In this document: piece by piece, positions 35,749 through 46,900 of the stretch
How positions within the stretch are numbered: the first letter of the stretch is position 1
Layout of the letters: every line of letters begins with the position of its first letter
DNA from: Solanum dulcamara
Taxonomy: Eukaryota > Streptophyta > Magnoliopsida > Solanales > Solanaceae
Assembly: GCF_947179165.1 (NCBI RefSeq)
Contig: NC_077237.1
Location: 62,355,523-62,419,522, forward strand
Direction of reading: 5' to 3'
Length of the DNA: 64,000 nucleotides
Program-made: the position numbers and the translations under genes
The notes under the pieces: generated by a model
What the model was told of the DNA's origin: nothing
The model's input: only the letters and a program-made list of their open reading frames with translations
The model's database searches: none

Positions 35749-38173
35749 TGTAACACCCCCCAAAATGTTTTACTAAGATTCGAACCCTTCTTCGTATACG
35801 TGTAGGATCAAACCCGACTATTGTGAAGTGTATGCATGCGTTAGGATGAGTTCCCAAGTAATTGAAGATTGTTAGAGGTGATGTGGGGTCATAAAGGATC
35901 TCTAGAACCAAGCTAAGTCCAAAAAATTCGTCTTGGCTAAGTTTTAGAATGAGTCCGTATAAGGGGTCGACTTATAACGACCATATCTTTTGAAATATGA
36001 TGATCTGGGTGTCCCATGACCTATTAAATTAAAGGTCTTCAAAGTTTTTTTCCAACGCCGCCAAGATTGTAATTTTTGGAGTTTGGAGTCAAACGTTATG
36101 ACTATCCTAAGACGAACTAGTACTGCATGCCTGGGTTGTAACTGCAGGAAACCTGGGCTTGGCGCCGCAGTGGCGCGACGCGCCACTATTGCGCCAGGAA
36201 CAAGCCTTAGTAGTTTGGTCCCTAGCGCGGTGCGCCACTACGAGATATGCAGGTTTTTTAAGCCTATTTCCCAGAACCCAGAAAACTTAGGCTTGGCGCT
36301 GTAAGGGTGCGACGCGCCACTATAGCACCATAAAACAGCCTCAGTAGTTTGGTCTTTGGCGCGACACGCCACTAGTAGATGTACAGGTTTTAAGCCTATA
36401 CTCAACTTGGTGCTGCAATGGCGCGACGCGCCACTATAGCGCCAGGAGGATTTTAGCTTATTTTTCCAGATTTTTGAAAATGGGCAAATTGGACATTTTC
36501 CCAATTTATATATACACTGATTTGGTCACATTTTGGATCATTATTTCAGCCCCTTCCTCTCTCTAAAAAGCCCTAGAAATTCCCTCTCTTCTCCTTCAAA
36601 TCCCTCTCCAACAAGGCTTGCCTTCAAGAACTTCAAAGATTCAAGCTTCCCATTGAAGACCCAACCTCAAGGTGTCTTCAAAGTCTTCACCAAGGTATGT
36701 AAGGCTACTCAAAGCATGGGTTGAGTCCACCCATGTGCCCTACATCTTCTTTGAGATTGGTTGTTCATAAGAATGAAGTTTATTGATAGAATTAGGTCCA
36801 AATAGGTCCTTTTCATCTATTAACCTAATTCATATTATGTTGATGTGGTGGAGTCAAGAAAGTGATGTGCTATATATTGGTATGAGTTGATTGAGATGAG
36901 AGGCCGAACATATATTGTTAATTTTCTTAACTGTGTTGATTATGATAAATAATGTTAATTTCTTAAATATATTGCTTATCTTGCATTGTTGATTTAAAAC
37001 CTTGGAGTTGTGATGAGTTCCAAAAGATTTATTAAATGAACAGAGGAACGATTGGATAGGGTTGTATGTTGTTATAAATGCATATTTAATCTACTCTTGG
37101 AAGATATGATTGTGATTGATCGGATAGTATGATTGGGAGAGGTTTGATTGTGATAGAGTTGATGACTTGACAAGGTTCTAAATGAGACTTGTCGATGTGA
37201 TTTGATCGAGTTGATTCGATGGAATTTTATGAGTATTGAGTCTTGGGAGGAGTATTGAGCACCGAATTGGGTAAGAGTAAGTAATAACTCGAATCCAATA
37301 ACCATGTCGCCAAATGTATGAGGGGATTGAACCGTTAAAGTCGGATGTTTCCCCAAAATTATTGTCCTGAAATTATAGGACTTGGTTGGATTAGATCCAT
37401 AATTGGTTGATTCATTCATACCCTGGCAAAGTATGAACGGACGCGGCAACAATGTCGGTTTGTTGTACTGTCACTGGCTCATAAGTGATGGTTGTCAGAT
37501 AAGAGAAACTCCCATATAGGTCTTGATAGTATTCTGAGTCGGATTGGGTTGAACAGTATGTGATTGGTCCCGTCTAAACCATATTCATGTTTAGGCTTAG
37601 GGCACTTAATTGAGTTGTTCTTTCTTCTGAGTTGAGACTCTGAGTTGATTTGATTCTTCTTTGATGGTTGTTTCATTCAGCCATTTTACATACTCGTACA
37701 TTTCATGTACTGACGCCATTTGGCCTGCATCGTTTCATGATACAGAGACAGGTATGAGAGATCATCAATCGATGCACCTTTGAAGATCTATTCACTTCCA
37801 GCTAGTTGGTGAGTCTTTCCAGTTTCCGGAGGATACCGAGATTTTCTTTATCGTTTTGATTTATGTCTCTTGTTTTGATTTTTGGTAGCCATGGACTTGT
37901 CATTGACATCTCTTAGATTGTTGATAAAGGCTTCATAGACTAGAGTGTGGGAATGTTGATTTGTTTATTTTGACTAGTTTTATTCTAGCTGATTATTGAT
38001 TTGATAGTTGTTTGTCCTTTGGCCCTAAATTATGGATAGTAGTCCTATAATAGAGTCTTCCGCCGATAGAATGTGATTGAATAAAAGTGTGACTGGACCA
38101 AGTGGTTTGCTTGAAGGCCAGAAATGGTTTTTGAGTGCCAGCCACATCTAGGGTATCCTCTCGGGGCGTGACA
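35749..38173 (+). repeat. 5' LTR of gypsy element F
   Basis: 2425 bp from TGTAACACCC to GGGGCGTGACA. It pairs with 43163-45572, and the target duplication cgatc lies at 35744-35748 and 45573-45577. The LTR holds a GC-rich repeat cluster (36160-36450). The first ~1.9 kb differs from the 3' LTR at several per cent of sites, but the last ~445 bases differ at only one position by eye. Confidence 0.93.
36150..36460. repeat. GC-rich palindromic phrase repeat in the 5' LTR
   Basis: Five or six copies of ggcgcgacgcgccacta-like phrases, arranged in a higher-order unit of about 140 bp that includes agtagtttggtc and gtgcaggtttttaagcc spacers. The phrase is self-complementary (ggcgcg..cgcgcc). The same array is at 43555-43865 in the 3' LTR. 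Confidence 0.8.
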
Positions 38174-38177
38174 AATA

Positions 38178-38190
38178 TGGTATCAGAGCA
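38178..38190 (+). other. Primer-binding site of element F
   Basis: TGGTATCAGAGCA, a perfect match to the initiator-Met tRNA 3' complement over its first 12 bases, four bases after the LTR end at 38173. Confidence 0.93.
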
Positions 38191-38390
38191 CAGAGTTCAA
38201 GAGTCCTAGGGAGTCTATAAAGACGTGTTTAGTAGAGTCTTGCTTATGGGTGTGTTGTGCACCACACTTATAATCAGGATGCTAAAAGACATTAAGAATT
38301 ATTTCACTTATTTCATACTCTGAATTCATACGATAGAGTTAAACTCTATAAAACTTCCTTTCTAATTCGTTCATTATACATTACAGATAA

Positions 38391-39650
38391 TGCCTCCTAA
38401 ATGTACTGCTAGCCAGAAGAATGCTGATAACGTAGAGATGCCATAGTTAGAGGTACGCCCATCGAGGACTAGGGACCGACCTGCAAGGTATGCTGAGGCA
38501 CCTCAAGTGCCTACTACTCCGCCTGCACCAACTTCGGAAGTAGATTTTTGAGGAGCGATTGCTATGCTCACTTAATTAGTGGCTTCCCGAAATGGTAACC
38601 AGAGTTTGCCAACTCTTAGCTCTAGTTCCTAAGAGCCGTCTGCTGCCACCAGAATTAGAGACTTTTTGAGAATGAATCCGTCGGCATTCACGAGTTCTAA
38701 AGTTGATGAAGACCCCTAGAATTTTATTGATGAGATGTGGAAGATCCTGAAAGCTATGCATGCTATGGAGATCGAGAGGGTTGAGTTGGTGTCTTATCAA
38801 CTCAAAGATGTGGCAAAAATTTGGTATAACCAATGGGAACAAGGTAGAGGTGAGGATGCTGAACCTGCTATGTGGGATGAATTTGAATGAGCCTTTCTCA
38901 ACCATTTCTTTCCTAGAGAATTAAGGGAAGCGAAGGTGGAAGAGTTTTTGAATCTGAAATAAGAAAGTATGACCGTTAAGGAGTATAGTCTAAAGTTCAT
39001 CCAGCTTTCCAGATATGCTCCAGAGATGATCCCAGATATAAGGTCGAAGATGAGGAAATTTGTCTCCGGTTTGGGAAGACATGTGAAGAAGGAGTACAAA
39101 GTGGCATTGTTAATCTCCGACATAGATATTTCAAGGTTAATAGTATATGCTCAACAGGTGGAGGATGAGAAGAGGAAAGACAGGGAGGAGCATCTAAGCA
39201 AGAAGGCAAAATCGGCAGGACATGAGAATGAACAAAGGCAGAACAAGGGCAATGGGTCCTTTTTCCAGAAAAGGTCTTCCAACTATGCCTCGTCCGCCAC
39301 AAGTGCACCTATGCCACATAACTGGTATGATCGGCAGGGACAGAGTCACCAGAATTTCAGGTCCCAGGGTTCCCAATCCCAAGCTAGCGTGGGTCAAGGT
39401 TCGAAAGGGAAGCCACCATATGGCAAGTGCGGTAAGCTCCACTTGGGAGAGTACAGAGCGGGAAGGGTTGGTTGTTATAAATGAGGCCAAATGGACCATT
39501 TTCAGAAGGAGTTTCCAACATGGAGGAACAGAGCCTACTATTCTACCACCGCACAACCAGCTAGAGGTAATCATAGGGGCACTACTTCAAGTACAGGCGG
39601 AGGTACAAACCTTCTATATGCCATGGGTAGTCGCCAAGATCAGGAGAACT
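38391..39650 (+). pseudogene. Degenerate gag of gypsy element F
   Basis: Starts at the ATG at 38391 (MPPKCTASQKNA), about 200 bases after the PBS. Capsid core: NPSAFTSSKVDEDP at about 38670-38715, then VSYQLKDVAKIWYNQWE (about 38790-38840) and MTVKEYSLKFIQLSRYAPEM (38969-39028). A Ser/Gln-rich linker precedes a damaged zinc knuckle: CGKLHLGEYRAGRVGCYK, where the usual CCHC is incomplete and followed by a stop. In-frame stops at about 38445, 38550, 38720, 38890 and 38960 show it is dead. It belongs to the same chromodomain gypsy group as elements B and D. Confidence 0.85.
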
Positions 39651-42600
39651 TTCTAAACATCGTGATGGGTATGATACAAGTCTCTTCTCTTGACTGTTAT
39701 ATTTTGATGGATCCGGGTTCCACACTATCTTTTGACTCCTTACGTGGCTAGTGAATTCAATCAAATTCCTAAATGTCTTCTTGAGCCTTTCAGTGTAGCT
39801 ACTCCTATCAGTGATTCTATCTTAGCTGAGAAAGTCTATAGAGATTGCAGTGTGCCAATCTATCACAGGGATACCTTGTCTGACTTAGTTGAGTTGGACA
39901 TGGTCGATTTTGATGTGATCCTTGGCATGGACTGGCTTTATGTCTGTTATGCCTCTATTGATTATAAGACTCAGGTTGTCAAGTTCAAATTCCCGAATAA
40001 GGCTGTCATAGAGTGGAAGGGTAGTCCTGTCGTGCCTAAGGGTAAGTTTATTTCCTACCTTAGGGCCAGAAAACTAATCTCGAAAGGGTGTATTTATCAC
40101 ATTATCCGAGTGAAAAATGACAATATTGAGTCTCCATCCTTATAGTCGGTCCCGATTGTCAATGAGTTTCCTGAAGTCTATCCCGAAGATCTGCCTGGAG
40201 TCCCTTCTGATAGGGAGATCGACATTGGGATCGATGTCCTTCCTGGTACCCAACCTATCTCTTTCCCTCCATATAGAATGGCTCCGGCTGAGTTGAAAGA
40301 ACAGTTGAAAGACTTGTTAGATAAGGGATTCATTAGGCCGAGTGTCTCACCATGGGGTGCTCCCGTCCTATTCGTGCAATTCACTGCATTGTTCACTGAG
40401 TCCCTCGCTAGAGGGCCGGCATCCATATATACATATATGATGGCCTGGGGATTGATACTAATATTATGATGATGTGTTGTGATAACTTGACGATGGCCTG
40501 GGGCCTGATACTAATATTATGATGCTGTATTGTGATAAGGTGATGATGGCATAGGGCCTGATATTGTACTACATATATGATTTATCGGGCCCCTGACGGG
40601 GCCGACTATATTAAAAATTTGAGCATGCATGTTTTTGTGATTCATAAAGTGCTGGAACATGCTCCTGATTTGATAATTGTTTCCCCTGCTTCTCTATTTT
40701 GGATATACCTCCAGTTGTATTATGTTACGTTTTACAAACTCAGTACATATGTCGTATTGACCCTCTTTTCGGGGGGGCTGCATTCATGCCCACAGGTATA
40801 GATATAGGTTTTGGGAGTTCGTCAGCTTAGGATTCCATGCAGCTCAGCTAGAAGAGGTTCTATTGAATCGGGGCCTAGTTTTTGACACTGTACACTAGTG
40901 TATAACATTGTTTTGTCTACTCGGGGGTATGGCGGGGGCCCTGTCTCACCATATATTGTCATTTAATATTTTTAGAGGTCCGCAGACATGTATATGTAGG
41001 TTGTATATGTCAGTGTGATTCAGATGGGTCTACCTGATACATGATATATGATATTATGTTATGGTAGCCCTGTCGTCTTGCGTGCCCTGTCATGTTGTGA
41101 TATAAATGAAAAGGGCTACAGGTTTACGAAAATGTTATCGCCCAGTGGGGCTTTGTTACATAATATTATCTTATTTAAAGTTCAATTTTACCATAGTTGA
41201 TAGTTAGGTATATGGGGGGTCCAGGTCGGACCCCAGTCATGGCCTACGGGGTTGGGTCGTGACAATACGAGTTTACAATACGTCTTCAGCCAGAAGGAAC
41301 TCAATCTGAGGCAAAAGAGATAGCTCGAGCTACTCAAAGACTATGATATGAGCATACTCTACCATCCAGGTAAAGCTAATATTATTGCTGATTCTCTTAG
41401 CAGGTTGTCTGTGGGTAGCACTGCCCATATAGAAGAGGGAAGGAAAGAATTGGCTAAAGAGGTGCATAGATTAGCCCGATTGGGAGTTCGTCTTGAAGAG
41501 AATAATTAAGGTGGAGTTAATATTTAGGATGGGTCTGAATCCTCACTCGTGGCAGAGGTAAAAGAGAAGCAAGACCAAGATTCCATCCTTCTCCAGTTGA
41601 AGGAAGTTGTTCATAAGCAAGAGGTGATGGTTTTTATCAAAGGGGGAGATGGTGTGTTGAGGTACCAAAATAGATTATGTGTACCAGACGTCGATGATAT
41701 TCGAGAAAGGATTATGGCCGAAGCGCATAGTTCCAGATACTCTATTCATCCTGGCTCTATAAAGATGTATCATGACTTGAGAGAAGTTTATTGGTGGAGT
41801 GGAATGAAGAGAGATATTGCAGAATTTGTTTCCAAGTGCCCGAATTGCTAACAGGTTAAAGTTGAACATCAAAGGCCATGTGGGTTAGCTCAAAATATAG
41901 AGATTCCAGAATGGAAGTGGGAGATGATCAATATGGACTTTATTATAGGTTTACTGAGGTCCCAAAAACAACATGATTTGATTTGGGTGATTATGGATAT
42001 GATGACGAAATCGGCTTATTTCTTGGCAGTTAAGACTACTGACACCACAGAAGATTATGCAAAATTATACATCCAGGAGATCATCAGGTTGCATGGAGTC
42101 CCCTTGTCTATCATCTCAGACAGAGGAGCTCAATTCACTTCCCAATTTTAGAGATCCTTTCAGAAAGGACTGGGTTCAAAGGTGAATCTTAGTACGACCT
42201 TTCATCCCCAGACAAATGGCCAAGCAGAGCGCACCATCCAGATGTTGGAGGATATGTTGAGGGAATGTGTACTTGACTTCAAAGGAAATTGGGATGATCA
42301 CTTACCTCTCATAGAGTTTTCATATAATAATAGCTATCATGCCAGTATTCAAATGGCCCCTTATGAAGCTTTGTATGGGAGGAGGTGTAAATCACCAATT
42401 GGGTGGTTTAAAGTTGGTAAAACTGAGTTGATTGGGCCTGATTTAGTTCACTAAGCTATGGAGAAGGTGAGAGTTATTCAAGATAGGCCAAAGACAGCCC
42501 AAAGCCATCAAAAATCTTACACCGATGTGAGGAAGAGGGACTTGGAGTTTGAGGTGGATGATTGGGTGTACTTGAAAGTGTCACCCATAAAGGGAGTCAT

Positions 42601-43045
42601 GAGGTTTGGAAGGAAGGGAAAGCTTAGTCCTCGATATGTTGGTCCTTACCAGGTTGTACGGAGGATAGGGAGTGTCGCTTATGAATTGGAGTTACCCTCG
42701 GAGCTAGCCACCATTTATATGGTATTTCACGTTTCGATGTTGAAGAAATGCTTGGGCGATTCCTCATTGGTAGTCCCCATTAATAGTATTGGAGTTAAGG
42801 ATAGCCTATCCTATGAAGAGGTTCCGGTTCAAATTCTTGATCGCCAAATTTGCAAATTGAGGAACAAAGAGATTTCCTCAGTCAAAGTCTTGTGGAGAAA
42901 TCAATTCATTGAGGAAGCCATATGGGAAGCGGAGGAAGATATGAAAGCTAAATATCCGCATCTATTCGTGCCCATCGATGAGAATATTGAAGGTAATGTC
43001 CTTTTTCCTGACTTGAATTCGTATGTGCATTTTGAGTTTGGATAG
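39650..43045 (+). pseudogene. Degenerate pol of gypsy element F with RT replaced by LTR sequence
   Basis: Protease: MDPGSTLSF at about 39707-39733, a frameshift, then DFDVILGMDWLYVCYASID (about 39908-39964). RT starts normally ([17 protein letters not shown], about 40270) but stops after APVLFV at 40378; the catalytic palm is absent. B-like LTR sequence fills 40379-41264. Coding resumes at about 41267 in RNase H/connection (SQKELNLR, HPGKANIIADSLSRLS). Integrase follows: zinc-binding H..H..C..C at about 41725-41850, core with MDFIIGLL and FHPQTNGQAERT (42199-42234), and YNNSYHASIQMAPYEALYGRRC. The tail is the chromodomain-like VKVLWRN...EEAIWEAEEDM (42876-42945). Without RT the element is non-autonomous. 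Confidence 0.88.
40379..41264 (+). repeat. 3' part of a B-like LTR lodged inside pol of element F
   Basis: Ends cctacggggttgggtcgtgaca at 41264, like the element B LTR end (cacggggttgggtcatgaca on the minus strand at 11254). It also shares the ccctcttttcgggg and gtatgtcat-type block (about 40755) with about 11780. It contains three ~61-bp repeats (gatggcctggggcctgatac) at 40440-40560. The left side starts within LTR sequence, not at a TG end, so it is not a complete solo LTR. Confidence 0.78.
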
Positions 43046-43150
43046 TAAATTATTTTGAGAATTTGATTAGTTGAATGACTGAATTCTAATTGTGATTTGT
43101 ACCTCGAGTCCATCCTTGGTTTACTCATCATTCGAGGACGAATGATCCCA

Positions 43151-43162
43151 ACAGGGAGATAA
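43151..43162 (+). other. Polypurine tract of element F
   Basis: acagggagataa directly before the 3' LTR TGTAACACC, with the attcgaggacgaatg block about 15 bases upstream (43132-43144), as in element B. Confidence 0.8.
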
Positions 43163-45572
43163 TGTAACACCCTCCCAAAATTTTTCACTAAGATTCGGAC
43201 CCTTCTTCATATACATGTAGGATCGAACCCGACTATTGTGAAGTGTATGCATGAGTTAAGATGAGTTCCTAAGTAATTGAAGAGTGTTAGAGGTGATGCG
43301 GGGTCACAAAGGATCCCTAGAAACAAGCTAAGTTCAAAGAATTCGTCTTGGCTAAGTTTTAGAATAAGTCCGTATAAGGGGTCGACTTCTAACAACCATA
43401 TCTTTTCAAATATGACGATATGGGTGGCCCATGACCTATTAAATTAAAGGTCTTCGAAGTTTCTTTCCAACGCCGTGAAGATTGTAATTTTTGGAGTTCG
43501 GAGTCAAAAGTTATGACTATCCTAAGACGAACTAGTATTGCAGGCCCGGGTTGTAACTGCAGGAAGCCTGGGCTTGGCGCCGCAGTGGCGCGATGCGCCA
43601 CTATTGCACTAGGAAAAAACCTCAGTAGTTTGGTCCCTGGCGCGGTGCGCCACTATGAGATGTGCAGGTTTTTTTAAGCATATTTCCCAGAACCCAGAAA
43701 ACTTAGGCTTGGCGCTGTAAGGGCGCGATGCGCCACTATAGCGCCATAAAACAGCCTCAATAGTTTGGTCTTTGGCGCGATGCGCCACTAGCAGATGTGC
43801 AGGTTTTAAGCCTATACTTGACTTGGCACTGCAGTGGCGCGGCGCGCCACTATAGCGCCAAGAGGATTTTAGCTTATTTTTCCAGATTTTGAGAAAGGGC
43901 AAATTGGACATTTTCCCAATTTATATATACACTGATTTGGTCATGTTTTGGACCATTATTTCAGCCCCTTTTTCTCTAAAACGCCCTAGAAATCCCCTCT
44001 CTTCTCCTTCAAATCCTTGTCCAACAAGGATTGCCTCCAAGAACTTCAAAGATTTAAGCTTTCCATTGAAGACCCAACCTCAAGGTGTCTTCAAAGTCTT
44101 CACCAAGGTATGTAAGGCTACTCAAAGCATGGGTTGAGTCCACCCATGTGCCCTACATCTTCTTTGAGATTGGTTGTTCATAAGAATGAAGTTTATTAAT
44201 AGAGTTAGGTCCAAATAGGTCCTTTTCATCTATTAACCTAATTCTTATTATGTTGATGTGGTGGAGTCAAGAAAGTGATGTGCTATATGTTGGTATGAGT
44301 TGATTGAGATGAGAGGTCGAACATATATTGTTAATTTTCTTAACTATGTTGATTATGATAAAGAATGTTAAATTATTAAATATGTTGCTTATCTTGCATT
44401 GTTGATTTAAAACCTTGGAGTTGTGATGAGTACCAAAAGATTTGTTAAATGAATAGAGAAACAATTGGATAGGGTTGTATGTTGTTATAAATACATATTT
44501 GATCTAGTTTTGGAAGATATGATTGAGATTGATCAGATAGTATGATTGGGAGAGGTTTGATTGTGATAGAGTTGATGACTTGAAAAGGTTCTAAATAAGA
44601 CTTGTCGATGTGATTTGATGGAATTTTATGAGCATTGAGTATTGAGAAGAGTATCGAGCACCGAATTGGGTAAGAGTAAGTAATAACTCGAATCCAATAA
44701 CTATGTCGCCAAACGTAGGAGGGGATTGAACCGTTAAAGTCGGATGTTTCCCCAAAATTATTGTCTTGACATTATAGGACTTGGTTGGATTGGATCCATA
44801 ATTGGTTGATTCATTCATACCCTGGCAAAGTATGAACGGACGCAGCAACAACGTCGGTTTGTTGTACTGTCACTGGCTCATAAGTGATGGTTGTCTGATA
44901 AGAGAAACTCCCATATAGGTCTTGATAGTATTCTGAGTCGGATTGGGTTGAATAGTATGTGATTGGTCCCTTCTAAACCATATTCATGTTTAGGCTTAGG
45001 ACACTTGATTGAGTTGTTCTTTCTTCTGAGTTGAGACTTCGAGTTGATTTGATTCTTCTTTGATGGTTGTTTCATTCGGCCATTTTACATACTCGTACAT
45101 TCCATGTACTGACGCCATTTGGCCTACATCGTTTCATGATACAGAGACAGGTATGAGAGATCATCAATCGATGCACCTTTGAAGATCTATTCACTTCCAG
45201 CTAGTTGGTGAGTCTTTCCAGTTTCCGGAGGATACCGAGATTTTCTTTATCGTTTTGATTTATGTCTCTTGTTTTGATTTTTGGTAGCCATGGACTTGTC
45301 ATTGACATCTCTTAGATTGTTGATAAAGGCTTCATAGACTAGAGTGTGGGAATGTTGATTTGTTTATTTTGACTAGTTTTATTCTAGCTGATTATTGATT
45401 TGATAGTTGTTTGTCCTTTGGCCCTAAATTATGGATAGTAGTCCTATAATAGAGTCTTCCGCCGATAGAATGTGATTGAATAAAAGTGTGACTGGACCAA
45501 GTGGTTTGCTTGAAGGCCAGAAATGGTTTTTGAGTGCCATCCACATCTAGGGTATCCTCTCGGGGCGTGACA
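43163..45572 (+). repeat. 3' LTR of gypsy element F
   Basis: 2410 bp from TGTAACACCC to GGGCGTGACA, followed by the duplication cgatc. Partner of 35749-38173. It contains its own copy of the GC-rich phrase array (43555-43865) and a short 44591-44630 deletion relative to the 5' LTR near the gagttgattcgatgg region. Confidence 0.93.
43555..43865. repeat. GC-rich palindromic phrase repeat in the 3' LTR
   Basis: The copy of the array at 36150-36460, with CG-to-TG type changes in several units (gatgcgccacta against gacgcgccacta). These look like deamination of methylated cytosines. Confidence 0.8.
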
Positions 45573-45577
45573 CGATC

Positions 45578-46900
45578 CCACAAGGAATATAGTTTATACT
45601 TAGCTTAATCATTTATTATTTGTTTTTCTAATCAAATTACTTCCTTTAAAAGGGTTTTTTGTATAAAACTAATTGATTTATTCAATTGTAAGTATCAAGT
45701 AACAGAGTAACAATTTGTGTGATTTAATTCAATGAAAGACGAAACTATGATATGTGTGTTCCCCACGAATCCTTAACTATGTAGAACCTTATATTATTAA
45801 GTCTTTTCTAGTATGTTACATCCAGAATCGGTAAGTTAATTTTACCTAGGTCCTTGATCCGGTAAATAAGTGATTATCACCACACAAATTAATTATCTAT
45901 GGGTGTATGCTTTACTAACCCTTACCATTGATCTCGAATTAGTTATCCCTTGATCCATTCAAGCTATTAAATGAGGATTGATAGCCTCAAATTTCGTTGT
46001 ATAATCTATTTTCCTATCCATTACCTCCTTGATCGGGCAAGTAAATATAAGGCGAGTTTTAATGCGTGCACTCGTTAAAAATCAATCAAAACAAAGGGAA
46101 CAAAATACATGCATGCACACTATTAAAGAATTATGTTTTATTAGGTCTACATTGTTAATTCTTTATGGCATAAGGCTAGTTGTGGAATTAGCTTCTCAAA
46201 ATTGGGTGATCACAATTCATAATAATTTGGTTGAAATAAATCATGCACTTACAATAACGAGTATGAAAATCCAAAAGCTTCAATTGAATCGGAAAGTAAA
46301 CTTCGATAGTCAAAATTCAAGAATTCAATAAATAAAGCCAAAAGTTGTTTATGTGTTAATACCAAACCCAAAACATGCATAACAACCTAAAAAATCTAAA
46401 AAATATATTTATAGACAACCAATTCTAAGTAAAATGAATCTAGGAAAAATAGAAAATTTAGGTCAGTTAAGGTTCTATGACTCATTCCTATGGATCGTAG
46501 AAGTTCTACAGGACGAGTCATAGACCTAGTAACACAACTTCAATTCAGTTCATCATCTTCCTTCTACGGGAAACTTTCTACAGTTCGTAATAATCTTTAC
46601 GGCTCGTAACTCCCAATCGTAGGCCAAGTCCTTGAATCTTCAGTTACTGCTCAATTCTATGGTTGTTCTTATGGCTCATAGAATATTCTAAGGCTCGTAG
46701 ACCTCCTCGTAACTCTAGAATTGCATTTTGATATCAACCAATACTTCTACGACTGCCACCTATGCCTTGTAGAAGTTCCTACAATTTGTAGGTTGGTATC
46801 GTAACAACGCACTTTTTGTTACCAGTTCATTGTGTTTTCCTCATTTAATGCCAAGACTTATTTACCTACAAAATAAACACAAACAACATCAAATCTACAA
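45578..46900. other. Unassigned repeat flanking element F
   Basis: Continues the sequence broken by element F at 35748 (gtcgatc / ccacaaggaa). AT-rich, no recognisable protein. At 46460-46840 it contains a cluster of ctacgg..cgtag phrases (ctatggatcgtag, ctacaggacgagtc, ggctcgtaga), like those inside the LTRs of element D. Confidence 0.4.

Noticed and set aside
38178..38190. Possible tRNA gene, because of the tRNA-Met match
   Set aside because: Only the 12-13 base complement of the tRNA 3' end is present, at the position of a retrotransposon primer-binding site. The same holds at 44, 11237, 49139 and 58516.
39194..39656. Several 100-144 codon frames on both strands
   Set aside because: Shadows of the element F gag reading frame at 38969-39484 and its continuation; no independent motifs.
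46029..46331. 100-codon open frame
   Set aside because: AT-rich repeat sequence without recognisable domains; chance frame.
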